A stretch of DNA of 64,000 nucleotides from Hevea brasiliensis (GCF_030052815.1 NC_079496.1:77427652-77491651); one strand, 5' to 3'. Positions 37,666 to 50,659 are shown, numbered from the stretch's first letter. Notes: generated from the letters alone by a model not told the origin. Program-made: numbers and translations.

Positions 37666-40600
37666 TGTAACACCCCAAAGTTCGATAGTGCGTTCTGCTG
37701 TTCCGGTGACCAGTGCTGTCCGGACAGCTAGGATGCCTAGAACTACACTTTGACACGAGGGAGGAGACATAAAATAATGAAATACAAGAAAAACAAAGGA
37801 AAAATAATAGCAAAGAAATGTGATCAAGTTAAGCGAGCCGGGAAACCTAGCGATGGGTGACCGCACCGGGAAGTCACGGCGTGGACCGTTGACTAGCCTC
37901 GGATCATGGGAACCACGAAAATATTTTAGGACTTAAATAGAACCTTATTGAAGTATAAATCTCATTAGAAAGATTAAAGAAAAATTAAATAATTAGTACA
38001 AAGAAAAGTGAGAAATCGAAAAACAGACAAAATACGGTTTTACCGAAAAATCGAGAACGTAACCCGAACAGGGGCATTATGGTCATTTGACACCCCGAAT
38101 TGTCTTTTGACCTAAATGTCCATTAAAAATAAATAGTATTACACTTAGAAAATAAAATGAAAAATTAGTTTAGTGGTACCTAAAATAAATAGTGGAAATC
38201 ATGGGTTAAATGTGGAATAAGTGGGAGTTAAGTTTATAATATGATTAAATTTATGAGTGGACCACTAATGCATAAAATAAACACATAAATATGGCTGAAG
38301 TAAGTCCACTAACCAGCTGAAATATCATCTTCCTCATATTCTCTCAAGAATGCCGAATTGAAGAACACAAAAACCTCCATGGCCATTTTGGGTAAAGCTT
38401 GATCCATCCTCCATTTTCAACTCCAAGCTCTTAGGTTCCTTCACAAAAAATGGTCTACACATCACAAGGAAGATATTGATACCAATTTTGAGAAGCTTGG
38501 TGAAGGTTTAGCAAGTTACAATCAAAGGTAAGTTTACATTTTTTGAGAATTTCTTTGTTAAAGTTTATGTTCATGTTATGGGTGTTAGTTTGGTGAAGGA
38601 AAATTTTGAGTTTGAAGGGTTATTGTTGTTTTCATTTTGGACAGCCATGAGTCACGTTTTTGATGAGGTATTTGTGCATATAATTGATGAGAAATAATGT
38701 TAATCATGGTGATTTAGTAACTTAGTGAATTATTTCATGTTTATATGGTGAATTATGCACTTTGATGGAAATTGGTATATGGGACGGCAATGTGATGTTG
38801 AAGAATGGTTTGTGGCAGCTTGTGGACACTTGAGGAATGGTATATATTGAAGGAAGTGTGGGCAGAATATTGACCTAGAAGGATTGATGATATGTATGTA
38901 AATTAACATTGTAAAGTGTATGTAAAGTTTGTAATGTTTAGGTGTGTTTGTAATGGTACTTAGAAATTGTAATTGTGAATGATATTTGGTGTGTTGAGGG
39001 TGATTGGAATCTGCCCAAAATAATGCTAATGTAATGTAGAAAATGCTTTTGGTAATGTGCCAAAACAGTTTGGTAGGTAAGTAAACAAATGGCAAAGGTA
39101 AGTGTGTGTTTGAAGTTGGGGTGTGAAATGCATATTGAGGGCAGTGTATATTTTAGCCTATAACCTTGAATGTGTAACCTCAATTGGTATGAGACCAATT
39201 TGAGGTGAAACTAGGCACAAAATGTGCCAACTTTCATTGAGAAACCATGCCAAAATTCTGCTTGCAAGGTGACCTAAAAAAATGACCAATTCGGATTAGG
39301 TGCAATTAGGACCTGAAAAATGACCAATTGGGCAGCAGTGAGTGTTTAGCCATAACTCACTCAAACCAGGCCCAATTGACCTGAAATTTTGACCAAGAAT
39401 AGTTAAGACCCATACCTACAAGTCTTATGAAGACACCAAAGCCCAGAAATGACCATAAGCAAGTCAAACAACTTGTACAAGTTCGGGTCCAAAAACTGGC
39501 CGAACCAGAATTGACCAATTTGACCTAAAATTGACCTAAAATGGTACCACTTGACCAGCAATAGTGTAATGACCATAACTTGGTCTACTTAACTCGGATT
39601 GACCTGAAATTTTGCACCGCGTGCAATAAGACCTAGATCTACAAGTTTGTAGTTTCGACTGAGACCCGAAAACCGAGGAAACTAGATCGTCCGGTTAGGT
39701 CAAACCAGTGTCCCGGAATCCTTCAATTTGCATTAAAATGCACTAAACAAGGAAATGACTTTGGTAAAACATACCAAACCTAAAACCCTATCGAATATGA
39801 CATATTAATGACACTAAGACCTAATTTACCTAAAAGCATAGCGAGGGTGGTATATTAGGTGATTAAGTGAATAATTGAGTTGATGCATTATTTACCAAAC
39901 ACCATCGATAGAGACAGTTTAAATTAGTCTTGAAACACTTCAAATTGTGTTTCTCGATTATCAAAGACTCGGGAAAAGGAAGGAAACACCGAGTCGGATC
40001 GAGACAGTCATCAGAGGTTTGTGCACAACTAGTTTTTAACTGATTTTGTTTTGAATATTTCATATGATTAAATGATATATTTTTCTTATGAATTATGTTT
40101 AACAAGCATTGGATTTAATTCCATGATTATTGAAAATTGTTATTGTATGTATGAATTTGGCTTTGTGAAATGGTATTTCCATAAGTATTAAGCATTGTTA
40201 TGGATTAAGTAAATTATGTTTTGGAAAATTTTGATAGAATATGTTTTGAATTGTGATGGTAATATTCATGGAAAAAATGAAAACTTTATTATTTGAATTG
40301 TGATGAGCATAAAAATTATTGGATATTGGAATTGACTTTGAATCGAATTATATTGTGATTTATGCTCGCTAAAAGGATTGTGATATTGTTTTATATCTCA
40401 CTATAGATGCTTGACTAGGTTATTACCGGTCTCTCTCATTTGTTGAGAAGACAATGGAGTGAGTTGTGTTTTGATTACCATGGTACGTGCACAGGCTTAG
40501 ATTCTCCTCTGATTTGAGGTTAGATCTAAGTTTATTTTATCGTTATGGCCCTTGCGGAAGATTCATTATTGTGATGGTACTGTGCACGATGATTCGACCT

Positions 40601-41699
40601 CCCGACCATAGGGAGTTAGAATCGGTCGACCTCCCGACCATAGGGAGTTAGAATCACATCGAATATGGCCCTTCGGATTAGTCTTGCATATTAGTGAGAT
40701 AAAGATTGATTTTTGAGATACTGATATGACTTTTGAGATCTGATATGATTTTGAGATACATAATGATTTTTGAGATCTGAGAATGGCTTTTGAATGGTAA
40801 GAAATTGTGATTTCAATTATGGTTTATGTATAATTGATTTTGTTGGAATTACTTAAATGGATAGTCATGATTTGATAAATTGAATTTTGTGCTCCAAGTC
40901 ATTTATACAAATGATTTACATTATTGGCAATGAATATTTTGAGTTTTGGAATTTGATCGATTGATTCTCAAATTATTTCTTGTTAATTTTGTCAATGTAT
41001 ATTGTACTATGTTTTAAATTATAGTTGTGCACCACTGAGTTCACCACTCAGCGATAGCTTTGCATGCTGTCGCAGGTAAGAAGAGCATAGAGTAGTGAGT
41101 AAGTTTCTTTGAGGACATTTTCAGATCAGCTCCAGGTATATCATAGGTATACCCATGTACATAGGTTTTGATGTATGCATGTAATAATATGTATGTAAAT
41201 TATTTGAGCAGTTGTATAGAAACTCTTGTAAAATATTTTGGTATGTAATTAAATGTAAATTATCGTGAATGTAAATATGAGATTTCATTTACTTAAATAG
41301 TTTTGTATTATATTTCTTGTATCTCAGTCTTTGAAAAATCACTATGGATTTGAATTGAGAAATATGTTGTGTTGAGAAATATATTGGAGATGAGATTTGC
41401 AAATACATATTGAAGTGCTTTTCTGAGTTTTACAAGAACTGTTTTATCCAAAATACAGATGGCACTCTGCAAAAATATTTACAGAAACTCAAATTAAGTC
41501 AAATGTGTCAGTTTTATCACTTCAGTTCAAAAAGTTTTTTTTTAACACCTGTAAATAGTGCTCACCACTGTAAAAGAAGTAAGAAAAGTTTTGAAAATCC
41601 CTTGTAGTGTATTTAATGGGTTATCAGTAGACGGAGTTGGTAATTCATTAGGTATACTACGGGATCATGTTATGCCTTACAGAGGGGTAGGGTGTGACA
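37666..41699 (+). repeat. Gypsy E 3' LTR
   Basis: 4034 bp, nearly identical to 30810-34847. Differences are bunched at 37825-37920, 39845-40010, 40594-40790 and 40958-40990. Its end at 41699 is followed by TGGAT and the resumption of the D protease frame. No gene seen. Confidence 0.95.
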
Positions 41700-44600
41700 T
41701 GGATTGGTTAGCCAGGCATCACGCCATGATTGACTGTAGACTGAAGACAGTCACTTTTGGTCTCCCTCAGTATGGTGATGTAGTAATACATGGGGAGAGA
41801 CAGTTATTGCCTTCAAATATCATTTCAGCTGCACTGGCCAGAAAAATGATTAAAAAAGGGTGTGAGGCGTACTTGGCACATGTGATAGACACCCAAGTGG
41901 GGAGTCCAGCATTGGAGGACATTCCTACTGTATGTGACTTTCCGGATGTATTTCCTGAAGAATTGCCAGGATTACCTCCAGAAAGAGAAGTGCAGTTTGA
42001 AATTGATGTTATGCCTGGTGTGGACCCAATCTCCATAACGCCATACAGAATGGCACCAGCAGAACTAAAAGAATTGAAAGTGCAGTTGCAAGAGTTGCTT
42101 GATAAGGGCTTCATTCGCCCTAGTGTGTCACCTTGGGGAGCGCCAGTATTATTTGTAAAGAAGAAGGATGGCACTCTCCGGTTATGCATTGACTATCGGC
42201 AGTTGAATAAGGTGACAATAAAGAACAGATATCCATTGCCCCGTATTGATGATTTATTTGATCAGTTGAGGGGTGCAGCTGTATTCTCCAAAATTGACCT
42301 GAGATCAGGTTATTATCACCGAAAGTACAAGAGCGAGTATTTCTAAAGCGCTTTAGAACCCGCTATGGCCATTATGAATTCCTAGTCATGCCATTCGAGT
42401 TAACCAATGCTCCGGCTGCTTTTATGGATCTGATGAACACTATTTTCAGACCATACCTCGACCAGTTTGTTGTGGTATTTATCGATGATATATTAGTCTA
42501 TTCGAGGAATGCAGAAGAGCATGATAGACAACTGTCGATAGTACTGCAAACTTTGAGGAGAAAATACTATATGCCAAATTATCGAAGTGTGAATTTTGGC
42601 TGAAGGAGATATCCTTTTTGGGGCATGTAGTGTCAGAAGAGGGCATTAAGGTAGATCCTAGCAAGATTGAAGCTGTCCTTAATTGGAGGCCACCCAGAAA
42701 TGTCACAGAGATTCGTAGTTTTCTGGGTTTAGCTGGATACTACCGTAGATTTGTGAAGGGATTTTCCATGTTGGCATCTCCATTAACCAAGCTACTTAGA
42801 AAAGATGTGAAATTTCAGTGGACGGACAAATGCCAGCAAAGCTTTAATGAATTGAAGAGATGTTTGACAGAGGCTCCAGTCCTGACTTTACCTACTCCGG
42901 GTAAAGAGTACACAGTTTATAGCGATGCTTCTCACAATGGGTTAGGTTGTGTGTTGATGCAAGATTGAAATGTTATTGCCTATGCATCACGCCAGCTAAA
43001 ACCGCATGAGAGGAATTATCCAACACATGACTTGGAGCTTGCAGCTATTGTGTTTGCTCTTAAGATCTGGAGACATTATTTGTATGGGGAGAAGTGTTAC
43101 ATTTACACAGATCATAAGAGTTTGAAGTATTTGGGCACCCAGAAAGAGTTGAATTTGAGACAGAGGAGATGGTTAGAATTGATAAAAGACTATGATTGTC
43201 TGATAGACTATCAGCCAGAGAAAGCAAATGTTGTGGCTGATGCCTTAAGTCGCAAGACTATGGCAAGTCTACGGGTTACTCCTTTGTCTATGGTACATGA
43301 GTTGAGGTCATTGCATGCCAGTTTAGAGATTAATGATGATGGGCAGACAACAGTTGCATGGCATGTACAGCTAGTGTTAATTGATCAGATCAGAATGGCT
43401 GCTCAGAATGATCAGAAATATCAGAAGCTGATGGAAGAAGTCCGGCAGGGCAAGAAACCAGAGTTCTCAGTCAGAGATGATGGTTTACTGCTACACCAGG
43501 GCAGAATATGTGTTCCTAATGATGTTGATTTGAGGCAGATCATTTTGAAGGAAGCACATGAGTCTCCATTTGCCATGCACCCTGGTGGCACAAAAATGTA
43601 TAGAGGGCTAAAGGAGCATTACTGGTGGATGGGTATGAAGAGAGATGTGGCAGAGTTTATTTCTAAATGCCTAACTTGTCAGCAAGTAAAGGCAGAGCAT
43701 CAAGTACCCGCTGGGTTGTTACATCCACTACCGATGCAGTGGAAATGGGAGAGAATAACAATGGATTTTGTGATGGGACTTCCGAGGACACGTAAGAGTC
43801 ATGATGCGATTTGGGTCATTATTGAGACTAACCAAGTCCGCTCATTTTCTGCACAAATCGAATGGACTACAGTTTGGACAGATTGGCCAGGTTGTACATC
43901 GATGAGATTGTGAGATTGCATGGAGTGCCAGTATCTATCGTATCAGACAGAGATCCTAGGTTCACTTCTAGATTCTGGGGTAGTCTTCAGAGAGCCCTAG
44001 GAACTAGATTGAACTTCAGTACTGCATTCCATCCACAGACAGATGGCCAGTCTGAGAAGGTAATTCAGATCTTGGAGGATATGCTACGGGCTTGTGTTAT
44101 TGAGTTTGAGGGTAGTTGGGATACACACTTGCCTTTGATTGAGTTTGCTTACAACAACAGCTACCAATCAAGCATTGGGATGCCTCCATATGAAGCTTTG
44201 TATGGCAGAAAATGTAGAACCCTATTGTGTTGGGATGACGTGGGTGAAAGAAAGATGATCGGACCCAAAATTGTTCAACAAACTGAAGAGAAAATCAGGG
44301 TAATCAGAGATCGACTTAAAGCTGCATCAGACCGTCAAAAGTCCTATGTTGATTTGAAAAGAAGAGATATTGAGTATGCAGTGGGTGAGAAAGTTTTCCT
44401 CAAGGTTTCTCCTTGGAAGAGAATTATGAGATTCGGCAGAAAGGGGAAACTAAGTCCTCGTTTTATCGGGCCATATGAGGTTCTGGAAAGAGTGGGTCCT
44501 TTGGCATATCGGTTGGCACTACCTCCAGAGTTGGAGAAGATACATAATGTCTTCCATGTGTCTATGTTGAGGAGGTACCGATCAGACCCATCTCATGTAC

Positions 44601-44803
44601 TACCAATAGAAGAAATAGAAGTGAATCCAGACCTCACATATGAAGAAGAACCCATAAAGATTCTGGCTTATGAGGTGAAGCAGCTACGGAATAAACAGAT
44701 ACCATTAGTAAAAGTGCTGTGGAACCATCATTCAGGCCAAGAAGCTACTTGGGAACGAGAGGAGGACATGAGGAGACAACATCCACAGCTGTTCAGAGAT
44801 TGA
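41700..44803 (+). pseudogene. pol: Gypsy D protease end, RT, RNase H, integrase, chromodomain
   Basis: Resumes with [44 protein letters not shown], then a 1-nt shift near 42320; [17 protein letters not shown] and catalytic FIDDILVYS (42478-42504); a shift near 42560. RNase [15 protein letters not shown] at 42966-42968, then [12 protein letters not shown] and [10 protein letters not shown]. Integrase: H...H with CLTCQQ (about 43670), [10 protein letters not shown], a shift near 43830, [26 protein letters not shown] module (SPRFIGPYEVLERVG), chromodomain tail VKVLWNHHSGQEATWE, ending TGA at 44801-44803. The last 313 codons (43862-44803) are uninterrupted. Few lesions; by far the least damaged pol in the window. 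It acts in the particle and nucleus, with the chromodomain steering integration to chromatin in known chromoviruses. Confidence 0.93.
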
Positions 44804-44812
44804 TACCAGGTA

Positions 44813-44848
44813 AAATTTCGAGACGAAATTTATTTAAGAGGGGGAGAA
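44813..44848 (+). promoter_or_regulatory. Gypsy D post-pol hairpin and polypurine tract
   Basis: AAATTTCG-AGA-CGAAATTT (44813-44831), 9 nt after the stop, then AAGAGGGGGAGAA (44836-44848) before the LTR. Confidence 0.85.
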
Positions 44849-44849
44849 T

Positions 44850-47800
44850 TGTAACACCCCCGTTGTATAGCCTGGTATATTTCACTGTTCCGGAGACCGG
44901 TGTCGGTCCGGACAATTAATGGGATTAGGGACACACTTAAGACAACTTGAGAAGCCATAAACACAAATAATTAGTAATGTTTAATTAGTTAACTATAAAT
45001 AAGAAAAACAAAACATAAGAAGTTAAACGAGCCGAGAGTCACAGCGATGAGTGACCTCCTCGGGAACGACTGCGAAGTCATTTTAAACTCAAATTTCGAA
45101 CCGTAAAAAGTGACGCTGCGGTCCTTAGGACCCTTATGAACACAGTGGAAAAGAGAAAATCACGAAAAAGAGTCATTAAGTCGGTCAAATAATTAGGTCG
45201 TGAGCCGGAAGAAATATTGGATTATTTGCAAACCGGATGAACCTGATGGGCGATTTGGTCAATTGACCACGAGAGCGACTCGACCTAATCACAAATAAAA
45301 TCTGACAAAAAAAATTTTCGGAATCGAGAATTAAATTAAAGAACTAATAGAAAAAAATAAATAGAAAAAAAAAAAGAAAAGAAAGAAGTTAGAAAAGTCA
45401 AAGGTGATGTCATAAAAGAATTTATTTAAATGAATTATTAAATTGTGACTTTGTGGTCTTCCATAAGCAAAATAAAAAGAAAAGAAATTGGTTTTTTTTT
45501 CTTCTTCATTTCTGTCAACCTTCATCTCCTCTCTCATCTCTCTCTTTTTCTTAACTCTCCATCTCCACAAACTCCATTAAAGCTCAATTTTGAGCTTGTA
45601 TATCATAAAATTTCACCATAGAAAAATTAGCCACCATAGTTAAAGCTTATCTAGGCAACTTGAGAAGAGGATTGAGCAAGAAAGAAAGAAAGAAAGAAGA
45701 ACAAAAGTTAGGGTTTTGAAGATTTAAGAAAGGTTAGTGTGTTAACTCATTATATTACTTCTTTAAATGCATATGCAATGGTTGACATGAGCTTAGAAGT
45801 TATGAAATGAAATAAAAACATGGGAGAAGGACCAAAATGAAATTTGGGCAGCTTGAGAGGAGTATGATTTCCATGAATTTGATGCATTAGAATAAGTTTA
45901 AAAGATTTGATTAGTGAATGGTTAAGGTTAAGTGCACTAGTTGTGATTTAATGCATGAGATGGAAGAGCTAGGGTTTGAATGTTAGGGTTTTGAGGCAAA
46001 ATTTTGGAGAAATGCATAAATGATATCTTGGACCTATTGTGAAGTGAAATAATGGTCAATTATGACCAAATAACTTGTGTGGGAATGATAGAAAACTAAA
46101 CCAAATTCGTAGGTCAATGGTCATGCTGCTTGCAGCATGACCAAACCCACTATGAAGGACCAAAACTCAAATTTTACAAGTCCAATTGATATGCCACCAA
46201 TTGGAGATGAAAATAGACATAAAAGAGCACAATTTTCATTGAGGAACCATAGCCAAAAACTGACCAAAACTTTGTGAAACAATTGACCAAAGTGAGTTGA
46301 TAGCAGGCTGCCACTGCACTAAACTGACCAAATGAACAGTAACTGTTCATTTGGTCATAACTCGAGCTAGGTAGGTCAAATTGATCTGAAATTTTACCAG
46401 CAATTAGATATGATATAGACCTAAAACTTTCATGAAGAACACCAACCCAAATTAGGCCATTAACTCATTCAAATCATTGAGCAAAATTAAAATTACTGTA
46501 CTGAAACTCTGCAGAATTTTCAGTTGAGCAGCAAGGTTTGGATGGCTATAACTCTCTCTAGAAAACTCGGATTTAGGCGATTCTTGAACCGATGGAAACC
46601 TAAGACATAGTAGAACATTTCATCTGAAGAAAGTTAGACCAAATTATGAACTTAACTTGATCAAATTATTAACCAAAGTTGGACCAAAAATCTGCCAGCA
46701 CTAAAATCTCAGTATGAATAGTACACGTGAACAGTAAACTTATTTTGGCCATAACTTGAGCTACAAAACTCCGATTGAGGTGATCCAAAAATGAGAATAC
46801 ACTTAAGACAATAAGGAACATTTTCTATGAAGGAAGTTTTGTCAAATTCTAACAGTAGATCGACCAATGGAACAGTGCAACTTCGGAGAACCAAAACCGA
46901 AAATTGGCAATTTTGCCAAAATGACCTAAGCTTTAAACAAATGACCAAAACCAACAAGTTTGGTGACCAAAATGTGGTATGTGGGTGAAGTTGGAGTTCC
47001 CATACCCATTAAGCCTTAGAAAGTCAATAATTTGACTTGAATAGTGCAGTGAATAGTAACCCGAAACACAAAATTTCAAGAACGTCGAATTTAACACGTT
47101 AGAGCTAGGTAAATGTGAAGTTAAGTTTATTTTGGATTTATTTTAAGTTTTAGTACTGAAACATTGGAAAATTTCGTGTTTCAGTGGAAAAGAATACCGG
47201 GACAGAACCCGAGGAGTCGAGTCAAGGCCAACAGGCGACTCGTTTGAGGTTTGTGCATAATAAACCCTATTTAAGCATTTTATCTTTGAAAAATTGATTT
47301 ATTACGCATTATGAATTTATGAACTTTTGTGTTTCTACCTTGTGATCAAATTGTAACTTTGGAAATGGATTTGGTTTTTGTATGCAATATTTGAATGAAA
47401 TGTTTGAAACGAATTTTTGATTCACACTTAGCATGACAGTTACTTATTATTCCTCCTCCATTTATGGGGTTGAGATCGTTTATTTTCCTCCCTCTCTGGC
47501 TTGCCAGTTGAGGTTGTAGATCGGATGAGTACTCATTAGCTAGCTAGCCACCTCCCTCATTGGTTTCGATTAATGGGGTTGAGATTGCTTTATCGTGGTG
47601 TACAACACGGCATTGATCGGAAATTTTGTGTCATGGCTTAAATTGTGTATGACTTTGGCAACACTGTGTTTATGCAATTGTTTGACTAAACTGTTGTTTA
47701 ATATATTATTTGACAAAATGAGTTGTTATGAGCTTTGATATTTGCGAAATGTGATTGTGAAGTATTCAAATTATGTTTCATCAATAAATAATTTATGTAT

Positions 47801-48522
47801 CGCATTTTAAATCTTTATTGTGCACCACTGAGTATGTTTATACTCAGCGATAGTTTAATTTACTGTCGCAGATAAAAGCAAGGAGAAAGCAGCAGAGCGA
47901 GCTGCGGGATTGACAAGATCTTTTTGATCCCTTTTTGTACGGGTATTGTTTTATACCCTTATGGTTATTTTGATGTAAATACTGTAATGTCATAAGTATC
48001 AATATAAATTGAGCAGTTGTAAATAAACTATAATAATATTATTTTAGATTTTCTTCTGTAAATTTGATATTTGTACATATGGATTTTTCTGCCTTATGTT
48101 TTGTGAATGGAATTATTGAACATACTGAGTTGACAAATTTGACTTGGATTGTGAAACTGTTTTGGAATGGATTTACTTGAGTTGAATTGTGAATTATTGG
48201 AGGTTGGGAGTTGTAAAATAGTTTTGGAAGTGCTTTTTATAGGTATTTGAAGAACTGGTTTCTCAAAATACAGAGGGAACTCTGTCAAAATTTTTATAAA
48301 ATTTGCGACAAAATTTGAATGGACAAAATTTTTTATTAGTATTTAAACTTTGAATAAATGGTTTTTAATTCTTACCAAAATGCTCACCACTTCCAAAATG
48401 TAAGAAAATTGTTTTAAAATCCCTTGTAGGGTACTTAATGAGTTATCGGTAGGTGAAGTTCGGTAGTTCATTAAGTATTCTACGGGAGCATGTTATGCCT
48501 TACGGAGGGGTAAGGTGTGACA
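44850..48522 (+). repeat. Gypsy D 3' LTR
   Basis: 3673 bp, partner of 25435-29112. The palindrome is at 46325-46357 and the hairpins at 47828-47869. Clustered differences lie at 45056-45300. No gene seen. Confidence 0.95.
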
Positions 48523-49488
48523 AGGTACATGCATAACCTTATTTAAATACAAAACATGTCCACATATGTATAAAGATTTAAATCCTATGGCTAAGGCTTC
48601 AACAGTTGAGCCATTGCTAATCCGGAATCTAACATCTCATTACTGCAAGCTTCTATTATTGGCTATACTCTGGGCAGTTCCTATTCCTGTGCCCATCATT
48701 ATGGCAGTGGAAAACACTTTCCTTTTGCCTTTGTCAGCTTTGGTCTTCCCTATCTGTTTAGCTATCTACTTGGAAGAACCGGGAATCTGAGGTTTCTTTT
48801 TCTTATTGACCTTCTTCTTGTTGGACTTTCCAGCAGAAGAAGATGCAGTCAAAGCTACTTCTTTTCCTTTATTGCCCAACATATTCTTTTGGGCAATAAC
48901 CAGTATGTTGAGTAAACTAGCCAAGGTGCATTCCTATTTAGTCATATCAAAATTTGTCACAAAATTCCCAAAAGACTCAGGAAGGGATTGAAGGATCAAA
49001 TCCATTTGTTGTTGGAAATCCATGTTAAAGTCAAGATGTTCCAACTGCTTAATCTACCGAATCATCTTGTGGACATGATCCCCAACATTTTGTCCCATAG
49101 ACATCCTCATGCGGAATAGCTGTCTAGATATGTCATACTTAGCATTCCTGTTGTGCTCACCATACAACTCTTATAGGTGAAGGAGGATATCACTCACACT
49201 CTGCATGTTCTCATGCTGCTTCTGTAACTCATTACTCATGGAAGCAAGCATGTAACACTTAGCTCTCATATCATGCTCCTTCCACTTGTCCAAAATTTCA
49301 TGTTCCTCTTGAGTGGCCTCTGGAGGTAAGGGACCAGGAACATTTGAGTCTAGAACATATCCTAGATGTTCAAGGTTCAGAACAAATTTCAAATTTCTTA
49401 GCTAATCAGATAGATTAGGTCCTATCAACCTATTGCAATCAAGTATACTTGCAAGGATATTGGATGGTGGTGGTTGTTTTGTGCTCAT
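48523..49488 (-). pseudogene. gag: Copia-1 gag and protease fragment
   Basis: Starts MSTKQPPPSNILASIL at 49488, 18 nt after the proposed acceptor. The copia-type gag domain follows (LNLEHLGYVLDSNVPGPLP, DKWKEHDMRAKCYMLASM, LYGEHNRNAKYDISRQLF, QLEHLDFNMDF, LPESFGNFVTNF), then a Lys-rich linker and a zinc knuckle CFHCHNDGHRNRNC (about 48710-48670). It ends in broken protease text and the AGGTA duplication at 48523-48527. Stops at SD|LRNL, LHL|ELYG, MIR|IKQL and MTK|ECTL stand where copia-2 has Trp, Gln, Leu and Gln codons; those replacing Trp and Gln fit C-to-T (or G-to-A) changes. Gag frames break near the knuckle. Confidence 0.88.
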
Positions 49489-50659
49489 TATTATCAGAAA
49501 ATTTAACTGCAGAAAATAACCACATTAATTAGTAAATGTAACATATAATTAACCAAAATGATTATTGTCTTTTAATCAAATTGGTCCTCCCACTAACTTA
49601 GCGAATCTTACACTTCCAAAGTAGAAAACGGAAATCCTAGTTGGATGGATTTCTAGTGGGTGATTGAATTCTTATAATTCTATTGATCATCCTCAGGTAC
49701 ATCCATTATTGGAATTACAATAAACTATAAGTGAGCAACTCCTTGCCCATCACATCTCATGTGAGGTTCAATCTTTTGCCTAGCCCTAATGCTCAAAATC
49801 TTAGGTACATCCATTATTGACTTATCTTGCATTAGTTAAGTTGATCCCATTGAGCCAGTAATTATGCAAATAATTTTAATGTCCTCAGGTACATCCAATA
49901 TTGGCCACCAAACCATTTACATATTTACAACATCTCATGCTTAACAATTATTCTTAAGAAAATCTCTTAAATTAATTGCATCTTATGCAAGAATTTAAAA
50001 TTTTTTAAAATAATTGCCTCAATGGAGGGCCCATGTTATAATTACTTTAATTATAGCATATCCAACTTAATTATTTATTTGGAAGATTTTATGGTCATCC
50101 TAACTACTATTAAGGTCTCACTTTGCACATTATCCATTTAGCATGCATATATCATATACTTGCATACATTCCCATACATCTCATGCATTCATGGACAATA
50201 AATAAATATGGTATAATCATGGACTTTTCTAAGGGATTCAATTCTGAGCCACCAAGAATTGAATCAGGGCATTCCTAGGTGCATTTCATTCATTCATATT
50301 ACAAGAGTTGCTGAAGGAGTACATAATCAACACTTGATATTGAAATCCTCCCACTGGTCCCACCAATGCTCTTGACCTCCTTGTTCTTCTTGTAATCCAA
50401 TTACATAGTAATCCTTAGCATACCAAGGCAAATTTACAAGAACTAAATAAATAAAATTACAATCCAAAAATTATTACTACTTTAATAATACATGCCCAAA
50501 AATAAATTAAAATAAATTAATTAATTTACAACCCAAAGAAACATAAAAGAAATAAATCCAATCACATTGGTTTTTTATAGTCCATGATCATCCATCATGC
50601 ATATCACTATTTAACAATTAAATAAAACATACATACTTAAATTAAATTGAATATCTCAT

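Larger units (their letters stand above)
30810..41699 (+). mobile_element. Gypsy E: non-autonomous, chimeric Ty3/gypsy element
   Basis: Plus-strand element in the protease of D, flanked by TGGAT (30805-30809 and 41700-41704). LTRs of 4038 and 4034 bp surround only 2818 bp of internal DNA (34848-37665). The PBS and polypurine tract are intact and the LTRs almost identical, meaning a recent insertion. Yet the gag lacks its core, RT is absent and integrase is present as two unequal fragments. It therefore probably moved using proteins from a relative such as D. Confidence 0.93.
25435..48522 (+). mobile_element. Gypsy D: best-preserved Tekay-like Ty3/gypsy element, split by gypsy E
   Basis: Plus-strand element flanked by AGGTA (25430-25434 and 48523-48527), inserted just upstream of the copia-1 integrase region. 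Own parts: 5' LTR 25435-29112, PBS, gag and protease start 29302-30809, protease end through chromodomain 41700-44803, polypurine tract, 3' LTR 44850-48522. Gypsy E fills 30810-41699. The LTRs are nearly identical outside a few clusters, so insertion is recent relative to A and the copia copies. Confidence 0.95.

Noticed and set aside
41558..42346. 262-codon frame appearing to begin [11 protein letters not shown]
   Set aside because: The first 47 codons are LTR E. The real D protease text resumes at 41700.
48566..48991. Plus-strand frames of 60-74 codons over the copia-1 gag
   Set aside because: They are opposite-strand shadows of gag, zinc knuckle and protease text that reads on the minus strand.
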